From Serratia grimesii NBRC 13537 (GTDB lineage: Bacteria > Pseudomonadota > Gammaproteobacteria > Enterobacterales > Enterobacteriaceae): 64,000 bases of DNA. Shown piece after piece: positions 14,042 through 23,102 of the stretch. The translations under genes were made by a program, and so were the position numbers. The notes beneath the pieces were generated by a model. The model made no database searches, had not been told where the DNA came from, and worked only from the letters and a program-made list of their open reading frames with translations. The stretch is from NCBI RefSeq assembly GCF_001590905.1, contig NZ_BCTT01000006.1, forward strand, positions 372,001 to 436,000, read 5' to 3'. Every line of letters starts with the position of its first letter. Positions within the stretch are counted from its first letter, which is position 1.

Positions 14042-14727
14042 GCGATGACGCACGTGGACCGATATCCATTACCGCATCAGGCCTATGTTACCGCATCGCG
14101 GGCCAACCGATCCTGCAACAAGTCGACTTGACCATTCCTGCCGGATATACGCTGGCGCTATTAGGGCCTTCAGGCTGCGGTAAAAGCACCTTGCTGAAGC
14201 TGTTAGCCGGGTTGCTACAGCCTGATCAGGGCAGCATTTCGTTTGGCGAACAGAAGGTGGCTGACTCGCACTACAGCCTGCCACCGGAACAACGCAATTT
14301 GGGCATGGTGTTTCAGGATTACGCCCTGTGGCCGCATATGAGCGTGGCGCAGAATGTGGCATTTCCCCTGAAAATGCGCGCGATTGAGCGTTCGCAGCGT
14401 CAACAGCGTGTACTGGCTGCACTGGATCGCGTCGGTTTAGCGGATTTTGCCGACCGACGCCCAGCCGAGTTATCAGGGGGACAGCAGCAGCGCGTTGCGC
14501 TGGCGCGGGCGATTGTCGCAGAGCCGAAGGTGCTGCTGTTTGACGAGCCGCTTTCAAATCTGGATCGCGACCTACGTGAATCCTTGTCCCATGAAATGGC
14601 CTCTCTGTTACGCCAGTTGCGCACCACGGCAGTGTACGTCACTCACGATCGCAATGAAGCGACGGTGTTGGCGAATCGCGTGGCGCATATGGCTGGCGGG
14701 CGCATTGCTGAAATTACCTCCCTCTAA
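14038..14727 (+). CDS. ABC transporter ATP-binding protein
   Basis: Nucleotide-binding subunit of the importer encoded with the next two genes. Walker [10 protein letters not shown] is at about 43-51, the Q-loop near 93, the signature LSGGQ at 145-149, Walker B VLLFDEP near 165-171 and the H-loop in YVTHDRNEA. The protein is 229 residues, so it lacks most of the C-terminal TOBE regulatory domain found in longer Fe(III)/spermidine-type ATPases. Its start overlaps the preceding small ORF, and its stop lies 19 bases before the binding-protein gene. Confidence 0.93.
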   Translation: MSDDARGPISITASGLCYRIAGQPILQQVDLTIPAGYTLALLGPSGCGKSTLLKLLAGLLQPDQGSISFGEQKVADSHYSLPPEQRNLGMVFQDYALWPHMSVAQNVAFPLKMRAIERSQRQQRVLAALDRVGLADFADRRPAELSGGQQQRVALARAIVAEPKVLLFDEPLSNLDRDLRESLSHEMASLLRQLRTTAVYVTHDRNEATVLANRVAHMAGGRIAEITSL

Positions 14728-14746
14728 TGGCTTAAGGATAAATAAC

Positions 14747-15736
14747 ATGTTCTTTCAACAACGTATTTCAGGCCGTATTGCAAACACAGGAGTCACTCTA
14801 GCTATGGCATTGTCCTTCGCCATGATGAGCAGCAGCGCACAAGCGCTGACGCTGTATACCGCAGGCCCTGGATCGTTAGCCAAGAAACTGGCTACCGGTT
14901 ATGAAAAGCAAAGTGGGGTCAAGGTTGATATTTTCCAGGCGACCACAGGAAAGGTGATGGCGCGCCTGGAGGCCGAGCAGGCTAATCCGCGGGCGGATGT
15001 ATTGATTTCTGCATCCTGGGATACCGCGACAGATCTGCAACAACGTGGTTGGTTATTGGATTATCAAAGCCCTAACGCAGCGGAAGTCCCGGCGCAGTTT
15101 AAAACGCCGTCCTACGTTGCGCAGGGGATTTCGGCCCTGGGTATTGTCTGGAACAGTAATAGCGGCACGCAGGAACCTAAAGATTGGCGCGATCTGGCGC
15201 AGCCAGCGTTTAAAGACAAGGTCACTACGCCCGATCCTGCGCTTTCCGGTGCTTCTCTTGATCTATTGTTGGGGTTGCAACAAGCTCAGGGCGAGCAGGC
15301 CTGGCAACTGTTTGACAGCCTGAAATCCAACGGTGCCATCATTGCCGGGCCGAATGCGCAGGCGCTGACGCCGGTATTACAGGGCGCTAAAGCGGCGGTG
15401 TTCGGTGCGGTGGACTACGTCTCTTATAACAGCATGGCGGACGGTGAAGCGATCAAAGTGATCTTCCCGTCGAGCGGCACAGTCATTGCGCCAAGACCGA
15501 TGATGATCCTGAAGTCGACTCAACATGCTGATCAGGCTCGGGCATTTATCGACTATGTTCTCTCCCCTGAGGGACAACGGGCGGTAGCGGATGCGTGGTT
15601 AATGCCTGCACGACAGGATATTGATGCCAAACGCCCGCTGTTCAAAACACTCAAACTGTTACCACAAGGGGATGCTCCGGCGGCCTCACGTTCAGCGGTG
15701 CTCGATCGCTTTGCCACGCTATTTGGTCAACGATAA
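14747..15736 (+). CDS. ABC transporter periplasmic substrate-binding protein (Fe(III)/AfuA-type family)
   Basis: Exported solute-binding protein, 329 residues. A signal peptide with a hydrophobic core ends at SSSAQA, followed by LTLYTAGPGS. The body (KKLATGYEKQSGVKVDIF, ADVLISAS, GALGIVWNS-like segments) belongs to the COG1840 class that binds ferric iron, hexose phosphates, thiamine or aminoethylphosphonate. The paired tyrosines of classical FbpA are not evident, so iron is not assured. The ATG has AAGGA eight bases upstream; the open frame extends 300 bases into the ATPase gene, but that part is a shadow. Confidence 0.88.
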   Translation: MFFQQRISGRIANTGVTLAMALSFAMMSSSAQALTLYTAGPGSLAKKLATGYEKQSGVKVDIFQATTGKVMARLEAEQANPRADVLISASWDTATDLQQRGWLLDYQSPNAAEVPAQFKTPSYVAQGISALGIVWNSNSGTQEPKDWRDLAQPAFKDKVTTPDPALSGASLDLLLGLQQAQGEQAWQLFDSLKSNGAIIAGPNAQALTPVLQGAKAAVFGAVDYVSYNSMADGEAIKVIFPSSGTVIAPRPMMILKSTQHADQARAFIDYVLSPEGQRAVADAWLMPARQDIDAKRPLFKTLKLLPQGDAPAASRSAVLDRFATLFGQR

Positions 15737-15752
15737 ATTGCGTGCGGGGGAA

Positions 15753-17408
15753 ATGATGAAACGCGCGCTATTGCCTGGTACCACGGTGACCGTTTTGTTG
15801 CTGTTGGTCGCGATGCCGATGTTATTTGTGTTGCTGCAAGCGGTATTTCCGGCGTTAGCACAGGGGTCGTTGGCGAAGCCATTCAGCGCTTTTCCCGTGT
15901 TGTTGGCGGATCCCACGTTGTTTCGGCAACTGAGTGACACGCTGTGTGTCGGAGGGGGCGTAGCATTGGTCAGCGCGGTGCTGGGTATACCGCTGGGGGC
16001 GCTGAGAGGGCTGTTTGCGTTGCCCTACGCTCGATTATGGGATTTGCTGTTCCTGATCCCTTTTTTACTCCCGCCTTATATTGCGGCGCTGTCATGGATG
16101 TTGGCATTGCAACCCAGTGGCTATCTGGAGCAATTGCTGCCAATACGCTTAAGTGGGCTGTTGTTCTCACTCCCGGGAGTGATCCTGGTGATGTCGCTGA
16201 ATATCTTCCCTGTGGTGTATTTTGCCGTTTCGCGCAGTATGGCGGCAGCCGGTAGCCGCTTGGCGGAAGTAGCACGTGTACATGGTGCCGGGCCATGGTG
16301 TGCATTTTGGCGTATTACCTTGCCACTTGCTGCTCCGGCTATTGCGGCCAGCGTGTTGCTGGCCTTTACGCTAGCGATAGAGGAATACGGCGTCCCGGCG
16401 GCGTTGGGCGCGCGAGCAGGTGTCCTGGTGCTAACGTCGGGTATCGAACAGCGTCTGGCTGACTGGCCAATCGACCTGACTGGAGCGGCAATATTATCGT
16501 TGATTTTGGTCGGATTGGCATTGAGTGCGTTTTGGTTACAGCGCGCCATTGCCGGGTCGATGCAAGTGGAAACCACCACGGGCAAACCGGTCACGATATC
16601 GATACGCTCGCTGGGAAGCTGGCGCTGGCCGGTTGTCATGTTGTTTAGCATAGTGGCATTACTGGCTGCGGGATTACCGTTGGCGTCAATGTTGGCAACG
16701 GCTTTTTCCGCCACGCTCTCTGGTGGATTGTCGTGGAACAACATTACGCTAGGGCATTTCACTCCATTGCTTGAGCCGGACAACGATGCCTTTTCAGCGT
16801 TAAGCACCAGCCTGTCACTGGCGCTAGGAGCGGCATTTTTAACCGGAGTTATCGGCTTTCTGGCCGCATGGCTGGTGGTTGGTGAGCGGGTGCGCGGCGC
16901 CGTTTTGATTGATGTGCTGTCATTACTGCCGGCGGCATTACCAGGAATTGTTGTTGGAGTGGGATTGATTCTGGCCTGGAATCGCAGTTTTTGGCCGTTG
17001 TCACCCTATAACACCTGGGGCATTTTGCTGCTTGCTTACAGCTGTGTACTGTTGCCTTATCCGGTGCGCTATGCCAGTGCGGCCCTGCGCCAGATTGGCG
17101 GTAACGTAGAGGCCGCAGCCCGGGTCCATGGCGCTTCGCCGCTGCAAGCGTTGCAATGGGTCATGTTGCCTCTGGTGTTTCCCAGCCTACTGGCGGCAGC
17201 GATGTTGGTGTTTGCCGTCTCGGTACGGGAGTTGGTGACCTCATTGCTGTTATCTCCGGCTGGCGTGCAGACCGTGTCTGTTTTTGTCTGGCGTCAGTTT
17301 GAACAAGGCTCGGTAGGGGATGGTATGGCGATGGCCAGTGTCGCGGTGGTGCTGAGTTTAACAGTGATGTTGCTGGCCATGAGACTGCATCAGCGGCATA
17401 ACGGTTGA
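15753..17408 (+). CDS. ABC transporter permease with two fused transmembrane domains
   Basis: Inner-membrane permease, about 551 residues, with roughly twelve hydrophobic segments arranged as two homologous halves. Each half carries an EAA-type cytoplasmic loop: AEVARVHGAGPWCAFWRITLP in the first and EAAARVHGASPLQALQWVMLP in the second. This fused FbpB/ThiP-like layout explains why one permease gene suffices in the operon. Two adjacent ATG codons follow GGGGG; the first is used here. Substrate is undetermined. Confidence 0.9.
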   Translation: MMKRALLPGTTVTVLLLLVAMPMLFVLLQAVFPALAQGSLAKPFSAFPVLLADPTLFRQLSDTLCVGGGVALVSAVLGIPLGALRGLFALPYARLWDLLFLIPFLLPPYIAALSWMLALQPSGYLEQLLPIRLSGLLFSLPGVILVMSLNIFPVVYFAVSRSMAAAGSRLAEVARVHGAGPWCAFWRITLPLAAPAIAASVLLAFTLAIEEYGVPAALGARAGVLVLTSGIEQRLADWPIDLTGAAILSLILVGLALSAFWLQRAIAGSMQVETTTGKPVTISIRSLGSWRWPVVMLFSIVALLAAGLPLASMLATAFSATLSGGLSWNNITLGHFTPLLEPDNDAFSALSTSLSLALGAAFLTGVIGFLAAWLVVGERVRGAVLIDVLSLLPAALPGIVVGVGLILAWNRSFWPLSPYNTWGILLLAYSCVLLPYPVRYASAALRQIGGNVEAAARVHGASPLQALQWVMLPLVFPSLLAAAMLVFAVSVRELVTSLLLSPAGVQTVSVFVWRQFEQGSVGDGMAMASVAVVLSLTVMLLAMRLHQRHNG

Positions 17409-17445
17409 TCGGCGGTAATGTATTGCCCCGACTAACCTGTAAACG

Positions 17446-17468
17446 CGGGGCTGTGTATGACAGCCCCG
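17446..17468. terminator. Hairpin between convergent permease and corA-type genes
   Basis: A perfect 8-bp inverted repeat (CGGGGCTG/CAGCCCCG) with a 7-base loop between two convergent stop codons. There is no strong T run on either side; probably a bidirectional terminator. Confidence 0.5.
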
Positions 17469-17475
17469 TTATTGG

Positions 17476-18456
17476 CTAGAGCCAGCCGGATTTTTTCAGT
17501 TTCTGATACAGGAAGAAGCAGCCGACGGCGGTCACCCCGAGGATGGTGTGATAGGCCCACGGGAACTTCAGTTCCGGCATATTGGCGAAGTTCATGCCAT
17601 ACAGACTGAATATTACTGTTGGGATCGCCAGAATTGCCCCCCAGCCTGCGAGCCGTTTCACTACTTCGTTCTGTTTCACGGTGACGAGGGCCAGATTGAC
17701 GTGCATCGCGTTGGTCAGCATTTCGCGCATATCGTCGATGTTGCTGACCACCTGGCGTGCGTGGTCCTGCACGTCGCGCACATAGGCGCGCAATTCTTTT
17801 GGGATCACCTCTTCATGCAGGCGAATTAGCTGGTTGCAGATTTCTTCCATTGGCATTGCCGCATTGCGCAGCGCCAGCAGGTGCCGCCTTAGCGTATAAA
17901 CATTCTCAATGGCGGCTTCGTCAAACTCAGATTTGAACATGTTGGCTTCGATGGCTTCGATATCTGCCTCGAACTTCGCTACCACACTGCGGTAGTTATC
18001 CACCACAAAGTCCATCACTGAGTACAATGCAAAACCCGGCCCGCGGCACATTTGTTTATGGTTTTCTTCAGCCTTGGCACGAATTGGCGCGTAGCTGGGG
18101 GATGCACCATGGCGCACCGTGACCAGGAAATTCTTGCCCACGAAAAAGTGTGTTTCACCGTACTCGACTTCGTCTTTGCCCCACTGTGCGGTTTTGACCA
18201 CGATAAACAATGAATCACCGTAGGTTTCGAGTTTCGGTCGCTGGTGGGCGCACAATGCGTCCTCAATTGCCAGATCATGCAGCCCAAACTCTTCCTGCAC
18301 CTTGCGCATAAAGGCGTCTTCCGGCTGCCATAAACCGAGCCAGACAAAGGTATCCGGCTGTTTGACCACCTCACTGATGTCGTCAATGGTCACTTCACCT
18401 AGCCGTTTACCGGCTTTGTATGCCACGCAGTTCACAACCATGGTTGTGGTTTCCAT
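17476..18456 (-). CDS. CorA-family magnesium/divalent cation transporter
   Basis: Inner-membrane cation channel of the CorA (MIT) family. A long soluble N-terminal domain ends in two C-terminal membrane helices; the family signature YGMN sits at the end of the first (FSLYGMNFANMPEL), forming the pore selectivity loop. The protein is closer in layout to the CorA-II branch than to E. coli CorA, and the GMN rather than GVN argues against ZntB. The ATG used leaves an 11-base gap to the upstream acetyltransferase; a GTG 45 bases earlier would overlap it. Confidence 0.87.
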   Translation of the reverse strand: METTTMVVNCVAYKAGKRLGEVTIDDISEVVKQPDTFVWLGLWQPEDAFMRKVQEEFGLHDLAIEDALCAHQRPKLETYGDSLFIVVKTAQWGKDEVEYGETHFFVGKNFLVTVRHGASPSYAPIRAKAEENHKQMCRGPGFALYSVMDFVVDNYRSVVAKFEADIEAIEANMFKSEFDEAAIENVYTLRRHLLALRNAAMPMEEICNQLIRLHEEVIPKELRAYVRDVQDHARQVVSNIDDMREMLTNAMHVNLALVTVKQNEVVKRLAGWGAILAIPTVIFSLYGMNFANMPELKFPWAYHTILGVTAVGCFFLYQKLKKSGWL

Positions 18457-18467
18457 CAGGTCACCTG

Positions 18468-18887
18468 TTATGCAGTCAGTGTTTTGGTAAGAAAGTAGCA
18501 CTCATGCTCTGTTGGGTAATTTTTCAGTGTCATCTGCAGTTGATAACCGAGCTTCTCGTAGAAGGGGCGCGCCTGAAAACTGAAAGTATCTAAACGAACA
18601 TAACGACAGCCACGCGCAATAGCTTCTTGTTCAGCTGCCAGCAGTACTTTACGGCCCAACCCGCTACCACGCTGCGAGTCCGCCACCCACAACCAATCAA
18701 CGCTTAGCCAATTGCCCCAGGTTTCGGCTGTCACCCCGGCGATAACTTCGCCAGCATCATTCTGGCTGTAGACAGCAAGCGGCTTACGCTGAGTAGGGTC
18801 AATGTACGGGCTATTGTGCGCTCTCAGGCCTCTGCTGATGGCGTCTCGGACTTCTTCGCTGAGTGAATCGGTTACGGTAATGTGCAT
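18468..18887 (-). CDS. GNAT family N-acetyltransferase
   Basis: Predicted acetyl-CoA-dependent acetyltransferase, 139 residues. The acetyl-CoA-binding motif A appears as VADSQRGSGLGRKVL (R-G-x-G-x-G type), followed by the RLDTFSFQARPFYEKLGY strand-helix that ends the GNAT fold. Acceptor unknown. The ATG has AAGGAGG upstream; the longer open frame has no support. It precedes the CorA-type gene by 11 bases and may be co-transcribed with it. Confidence 0.88.
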   Translation of the reverse strand: MHITVTDSLSEEVRDAISRGLRAHNSPYIDPTQRKPLAVYSQNDAGEVIAGVTAETWGNWLSVDWLWVADSQRGSGLGRKVLLAAEQEAIARGCRYVRLDTFSFQARPFYEKLGYQLQMTLKNYPTEHECYFLTKTLTA

Positions 18888-19018
18888 ACATCCTCCTTGT
18901 TTATCCGTTAACTTAAGCACAGTCTGGCTAAAAGGCAACATATTGAAAATTAAAACAAACGTTGCAAGTGGTCTGCTGGACTACACTGAATGAACCCGTT
19001 TCTATCCAGGAGGATGCC

Positions 19019-20128
19019 ATGCGGAGATTCGCCATGATGATTGCACTGCTGCTATTTAGCGGTTTGCTGCATGCTGCGCTGAAGGTTACGCAATTACAGG
19101 ATAAGTTAGAGCACCCTTGGTCGCTGGCATTTTTGCCTGGTGAGCAGAGCATGTTAATCACAGAACGACCGGGCCGTCTGCGATTGTGGCAACAGGATAA
19201 AGGTTTGTCAGCGCCAATTATCGGTGTGCCACAGGTGTATGCAGAAGGCCAGGGCGGGTTGCTTGAAGTGCTGTTAGCGCCAGACTTTGCTGACAGCAGA
19301 CGAGTCTACCTCAGCTTTGCCGAAGTGGGTGAGAACGGTAAGGCGGGGACGGCAGTGGGCTATGGCCGGCTAAGCGCCGACAACCGGCGACTGGAAAATT
19401 TCAGAGTGATTTTTCGTCAGCAACCGAAACTGTCGGTCGGTAATCACTTCGGTGGCAAGTTGGCATTTGATCGTCAGGGCTATCTGTTTATTGCTTTAGG
19501 AGAAAATAATCAGCGGCCGACGGCACAGGATCTGGACAAGTTGCAGGGCAAGATCGTGCGGTTAACTGCCGACGGGGCGGTACCACCGGATAATCCGTTT
19601 GTTGGCCAGAGCGGAAAGCGGGCGGAAATCTGGTCCTATGGTCACCGTAACCCACAGGGCTTGGCACTGAATCCGTGGAGTGGCGTCATTTGGGAGCATG
19701 AGCACGGTCCGCGCGGTGGTGATGAGATCAATCTTCCGCAGGCAGGAAAAAACTACGGTTGGCCGATCGCCACTTACGGTATCAATTACTCCGGACTGGC
19801 GATCCCAGAGGCGCAGGGGCAAAAAGTGGCAGGTACCGAACAGCCATTACATTACTGGCCGGTGTCGCCAGGGATCAGCGGCATGGCCTTCTATGACGGC
19901 AAACGCTTTGCTGATTGGCAAGGGTCTTTGTTTATTGGCGCGCTGGCGCAAGAGGCGTTGATTCGTCTAACACTACAGGGTGATAAGGTAATTGCTGAAC
20001 AACGGCTACTGGAAGAGCGTGGGGAACGCATTCGTGAGGTGCGGACCGGGCCGGATGGCTATCTTTATCTATTAACCGATTCGAGTAATGGAAAGTTGCT
20101 ACGGGTTGGGCTGACTGAGAAATCATAG
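19019..20128 (+). CDS. yliI: PQQ-dependent soluble aldose sugar dehydrogenase-like protein
   Basis: Periplasmic six-bladed beta-propeller oxidoreductase of the soluble glucose/aldose dehydrogenase family; E. coli YliI (Asd) oxidises aldoses with PQQ. A short signal peptide (MRRFAMMIALLLFSGLLHA) leads to LKVTQLQDKLEHPWSLAFLP. Conserved blocks include GNHFGGKLAFD, SYGHRNPQGLALNP, WEHEHGPRGGDEIN and GKNYGWP, which carry PQQ and calcium ligands in the family. Length 369 residues. AGGAGG lies five bases before the ATG. Confidence 0.92.
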   Translation: MRRFAMMIALLLFSGLLHAALKVTQLQDKLEHPWSLAFLPGEQSMLITERPGRLRLWQQDKGLSAPIIGVPQVYAEGQGGLLEVLLAPDFADSRRVYLSFAEVGENGKAGTAVGYGRLSADNRRLENFRVIFRQQPKLSVGNHFGGKLAFDRQGYLFIALGENNQRPTAQDLDKLQGKIVRLTADGAVPPDNPFVGQSGKRAEIWSYGHRNPQGLALNPWSGVIWEHEHGPRGGDEINLPQAGKNYGWPIATYGINYSGLAIPEAQGQKVAGTEQPLHYWPVSPGISGMAFYDGKRFADWQGSLFIGALAQEALIRLTLQGDKVIAEQRLLEERGERIREVRTGPDGYLYLLTDSSNGKLLRVGLTEKS

Positions 20129-20144
20129 CGCCCCAGAGGGGCGC
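20128..20144. terminator. Hairpin between convergent yliI and GST genes
   Basis: GCGCCCC-aga-GGGGCGC, a perfect 7-bp stem that starts on the last base of the yliI stop. No T run; a likely shared end signal for the two convergent genes. Confidence 0.4.
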
Positions 20145-20151
20145 ATAAAAC

Positions 20152-20772
20152 TCAGGTTAGCTCACTCATTACACCGCGTTGGTAAGCTGGGCGTTCGGTC
20201 AGTTTCTGGTACCAACGCTCCATGTTCGGGCGTGGTTGGCGCGTAATCGGCATGGAGAACCAGGCGTAAGCAAAGCTACCCAGTGGGATGTCGCCAATAC
20301 CGAACGACTCACCGGAAAGATAAGGCTGACGGCCCAACGTTTCTTCCACGATGTCGAAGTGCTTTTCCAGCGTGGCGATCGCCGCTTCAATCTTGGCCAT
20401 GTCGCGCAGTTCCGGCTTGGTGCGTACCAGGCCCCAGAACACCACGCTAAAGTGGCTGACAATGGTAGCGGTGGTCCAGTCCATCCATTTTTCTGCACTG
20501 GCACGAGCCTGTAGGTCCTGCGGGTAGAATGGCTCGCTGCCATATTTAGCCGCCAGATAGCGGACTATGGTATTGGACTCCCACAGCACGAAATCATCGT
20601 CTTGCAGCAGTGGCACCAGACCGTTCGGATTCAATGAACGGTAGAGTTCATCGTTCACCTTACCGAATGCACCACCGGCATTAATGTGGGCGTAATTCAG
20701 CTCTAACTCGGCTGCGCACCACAGTACTTTCCTGACGTTATTCGAATTTTCTCGACCCCAAATGGTCAGCAT
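20152..20772 (-). CDS. Glutathione S-transferase family protein (GstB/YliJ-like)
   Basis: Cytosolic glutathione transferase, 206 residues. The thioredoxin-like N-terminal domain has NPNGLVPLL with the cis-proline and WESNTIVRYLA, the glutathione-binding segment; the helical C-terminal domain shows FGIGDIPLG. It resembles E. coli GstB (YliJ), which likewise adjoins yliI, so the pair is conserved. The ATG has GAGG upstream; an earlier in-frame start would add an unsupported 30-residue extension running into a repeat. Confidence 0.88.
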   Translation of the reverse strand: MLTIWGRENSNNVRKVLWCAAELELNYAHINAGGAFGKVNDELYRSLNPNGLVPLLQDDDFVLWESNTIVRYLAAKYGSEPFYPQDLQARASAEKWMDWTTATIVSHFSVVFWGLVRTKPELRDMAKIEAAIATLEKHFDIVEETLGRQPYLSGESFGIGDIPLGSFAYAWFSMPITRQPRPNMERWYQKLTERPAYQRGVMSELT

Positions 20773-20810
20773 AGAACGCCTCTTTATGTGGGTTAATTGA
20801 CCTAAGCTGT

Positions 20811-20870
20811 TATACCCGCTGCCTTTCAAGCTGCAGGTACCTGGTTGCAACTTGAAATTCATAGGGTATA
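20811..20870. repeat. Short ERIC-related palindromic repeat, copy 1
   Basis: A 60-bp imperfect inverted repeat bounded by TATACCC and GGGTATA, with inner arms CTTTCAAGCTGCAG and TTGCAACTTGAAA. The same ends and inner arms recur at two other intergenic sites in this window and match the termini of ERIC elements. It lies just upstream of the glutathione transferase gene. Confidence 0.8.
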
Positions 20871-20933
20871 TACGTACGCCACAATTGTGCGGTTGTCACA
20901 CTGGAAGGCATTTTTTGCCGACGGTGACGATAT

Positions 20934-21590
20934 TTAGCGTTCCCAGCGGCAGATTTCCCAACCGTGCTCAACGGCCAGCGCGTTGAGTTCACTGTCTGGG
21001 TTGATCACCGTAGCGCTGTCGACATATTGCAGCATGGCTTTGTCGTTAAGTGAGTCGCTGTAGCCGTGGCTGTGTTCAAAGATCAATTCCGGGTGTTCTG
21101 CCAGCCACTGTTTCAAACGGGTCACTTTGCCCTGTTGGTAAGTCATCGTGCCGTAGGTGTTGCCGGTGAAGCGGTCGTCTTGCACTTCGACACCAATCGC
21201 CAGTGCGCCATCAGCACCGAGCTGCTCGGCAATCGGGGCCACCAGATGTTCACCGGTGGCGGAAATAACCAGAATGCAGTCACCGCGCTCGCGGTGCCAC
21301 AACAGCCGCTCACGGGCGGCCGGGTAGACACGCGGCAGAATATCGCGACGGATATAACGTTGTACCCAACCGGCAACCGTTTGGGTACTCATGCCGGTCA
21401 GGGGGGCCAGGGTGGCTTGCATGTAGTCCTCCATGGACAGCTTTCCCTGATAATAGAGCTGCATGAGCTGCTGTTCCTGCTGTTCCAGTTCTGCCGGCGC
21501 AAACCCCTCGGCGACCAGCCAGCGGATCCACAGGCTGGCGCTGTCATCATCAATCAGGGTTTCATCCAGGTCGAATAAGGCTAAATCCAT
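20934..21590 (-). CDS. HAD-IB family phosphatase
   Basis: Haloacid dehalogenase superfamily hydrolase of the phosphoserine phosphatase-like subfamily, 218 residues. Motif I is FDLDETL (nucleophile and acid Asp), motif II is VISATGE, and motif III/IV is GYSDSLNDKAML with the metal-binding aspartates. An alpha-helical cap lies between motifs I and II. Similar proteins (CicA/YfhB-like) act on small phosphoesters, but the substrate is not shown here. GGAG lies eight bases upstream of the ATG. Confidence 0.88.
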   Translation of the reverse strand: MDLALFDLDETLIDDDSASLWIRWLVAEGFAPAELEQQEQQLMQLYYQGKLSMEDYMQATLAPLTGMSTQTVAGWVQRYIRRDILPRVYPAARERLLWHRERGDCILVISATGEHLVAPIAEQLGADGALAIGVEVQDDRFTGNTYGTMTYQQGKVTRLKQWLAEHPELIFEHSHGYSDSLNDKAMLQYVDSATVINPDSELNALAVEHGWEICRWER

Positions 21591-21881
21591 CAGTATTTCT
21601 CCGGCATGCAGGGAGGGAAATGAGGTGTATACAGAATAGCGGATACCCTAAGCCGCCAGCCAGTGGCGACAACGAAATTGCGCAGAGCATAAGAAACATT
21701 GATGACAGTTTTGCGACACTTTGTTGAACGTTTGCATAACTTAGAACGCAACAATATTGGCTCGGTTCTTTGGCAGGGTGGTAACTATAGGGTAATGCAC
21801 TGGCCATCCAGGAGTTAAAGATGCTGATAATTCGCCTTTATGCCGGTCCGATTTTTGTCGGGAATGATGAGGAACAGGATA

Positions 21882-22913
21882 ATGAAACAACCACCACTGA
21901 CGCTGAAGACACTGCCGCTGCTGGATCTTTCGCAGCTTGATGGTGATGCGCGTCAGCGGCAGGCGTTTCTTGACAGTCTGCGTGTTGCGGCACGAGACGT
22001 CGGCTTTTTTTATCTGCGTGGGCATGGCATTGATAGTGCCCTCAATACGCAACTGCAACAGCTGGCCAGGCAGTTTTTTGCCTTGCCGGAAGCCGAAAAA
22101 TTGGCGGTACAAATGGTGCGTTCGCCGCACTTTCGCGGCTATAACCGCGCTGCGGACGAACTGACTCGAGGACAACCGGATTGGCGCGAACAGTTCGACA
22201 TCGGAGCAGAACGCCCTGCGCTGCAATTGGCGTATGAAACGCCGCGTTGGGCGCGTTTACAGGGGCCGAATCAATGGCCTGAAGCACTGCCTGAACTGAA
22301 ACCCTTGCTGTTGCAGTGGCAGCAAGCGATGACCGTGATGTCGTTGCGCCTGCTGCGTGCCTTCGCGTTAGCACTTTCATTACCGGAACACGCATTTGAT
22401 TCGCTCTACGGCGATAAACCCAATGAACATATCAAACTGATACGGTATCCGGGACGTGAGGCCACCACCAGCGGGCAAGGGGTAGGGGCCCATAAGGACT
22501 CTGGCTTTCTTAGTTTTTTACTGCAGGATCGGCAGAAAGGTTTGCAGGTTGAAATTGATGAAGGACGGTGGGTAGACGCGGAACCGCGCGAAGATACCTT
22601 TGTGGTCAATATCGGCGAATTGCTGGAGCTGGCAACCAATGGCTATCTACGTGCCACGGTACATCGGGTGGAAACGCCGCCCGCCGGGAGTGATCGTCTG
22701 TCGATAGCCTTCTTCCTGGGGGCGCGACTTGACGCTGTGGTGCCACTGTATCAGCTGCCTGCACATCTGGCGGCCGAGGCTCGCGGCCCGGTTAGCGATC
22801 CGCATAATCCGCTGCTACGCGATGTGGGCTTTAACTACCTGAAGGGGCGAATTCGTTCTCACCCTGATGTGGCGCAGCGCTATTATCAGGATGTTATTGG
22901 TGCCGGAATTTGA
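21882..22913 (+). CDS. 2-oxoglutarate/Fe(II)-dependent oxygenase (isopenicillin N synthase family)
   Basis: Predicted non-haem iron oxygenase, 343 residues. The N-terminal half has the DIOX_N region (LPLLDLSQL, DVGFFYLRGHGID); the C-terminal jelly roll has the metal triad, H-x-D in GAHKDSGFLSFL and the distal His in ATVHRVE, plus R-x-S (DRLSIAFF) for 2-oxoglutarate. Ethylene-forming, hydroxylase and isopenicillin synthase enzymes share this fold, so the reaction is undetermined. GAGG precedes the chosen ATG at a nine-base spacing; an earlier in-frame start is less likely. Confidence 0.85.
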   Translation: MKQPPLTLKTLPLLDLSQLDGDARQRQAFLDSLRVAARDVGFFYLRGHGIDSALNTQLQQLARQFFALPEAEKLAVQMVRSPHFRGYNRAADELTRGQPDWREQFDIGAERPALQLAYETPRWARLQGPNQWPEALPELKPLLLQWQQAMTVMSLRLLRAFALALSLPEHAFDSLYGDKPNEHIKLIRYPGREATTSGQGVGAHKDSGFLSFLLQDRQKGLQVEIDEGRWVDAEPREDTFVVNIGELLELATNGYLRATVHRVETPPAGSDRLSIAFFLGARLDAVVPLYQLPAHLAAEARGPVSDPHNPLLRDVGFNYLKGRIRSHPDVAQRYYQDVIGAGI

Positions 22914-22963
22914 AAAACAAAAGGTCCGAATTCAGACGACTGATAATGTCGGTTATTAGGGAG

Positions 22964-23018
22964 AGCGTGCCGAAGGGGTCGTAGCAGCTTTAGCTGCCGG
23001 AGTGCCCCTCGGTGCGCC
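22964..23018. other. Branched inverted-repeat structure in an intergenic region
   Basis: An outer stem CCGAAGGGG/CCCCTCGG (one bulge), extended by GCG on each side, encloses an inner perfect hairpin GCAGCT-TT-AGCTGC. It lies between the oxygenase and the convergent transsulfuration operon. It may be a terminator for the oxygenase gene or a REP-like element; no second copy was seen in the window. Confidence 0.5.
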
Positions 23019-23049
23019 AGGCCCGGGTATCTCAAACTGAAAGGCAACT

Positions 23050-23078
23050 GAAAAAGGTCTGGCACCTAGCCAGGCCTT
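23050..23078 (-). terminator. Terminator of the transsulfuration operon
   Basis: On the minus strand AAGGCCTGGC pairs with GCCAGACCTT (one wobble) around a 5-base loop and is followed by a T run, 24 bases after the lyase stop codon. Confidence 0.8.
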
Positions 23079-23102
23079 CCCATTTTAACCCGAGGGCTAC
23101 GA

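Noticed and set aside
14447-14746. In-frame upstream extension of the substrate-binding protein
   Set aside because: It overlaps the ATPase gene in a different frame and would remove the signal peptide from the N-terminus.
16121-16807. 228-codon ORF antisense to the ABC permease
   Set aside because: Shadow frame with no recognisable domain.
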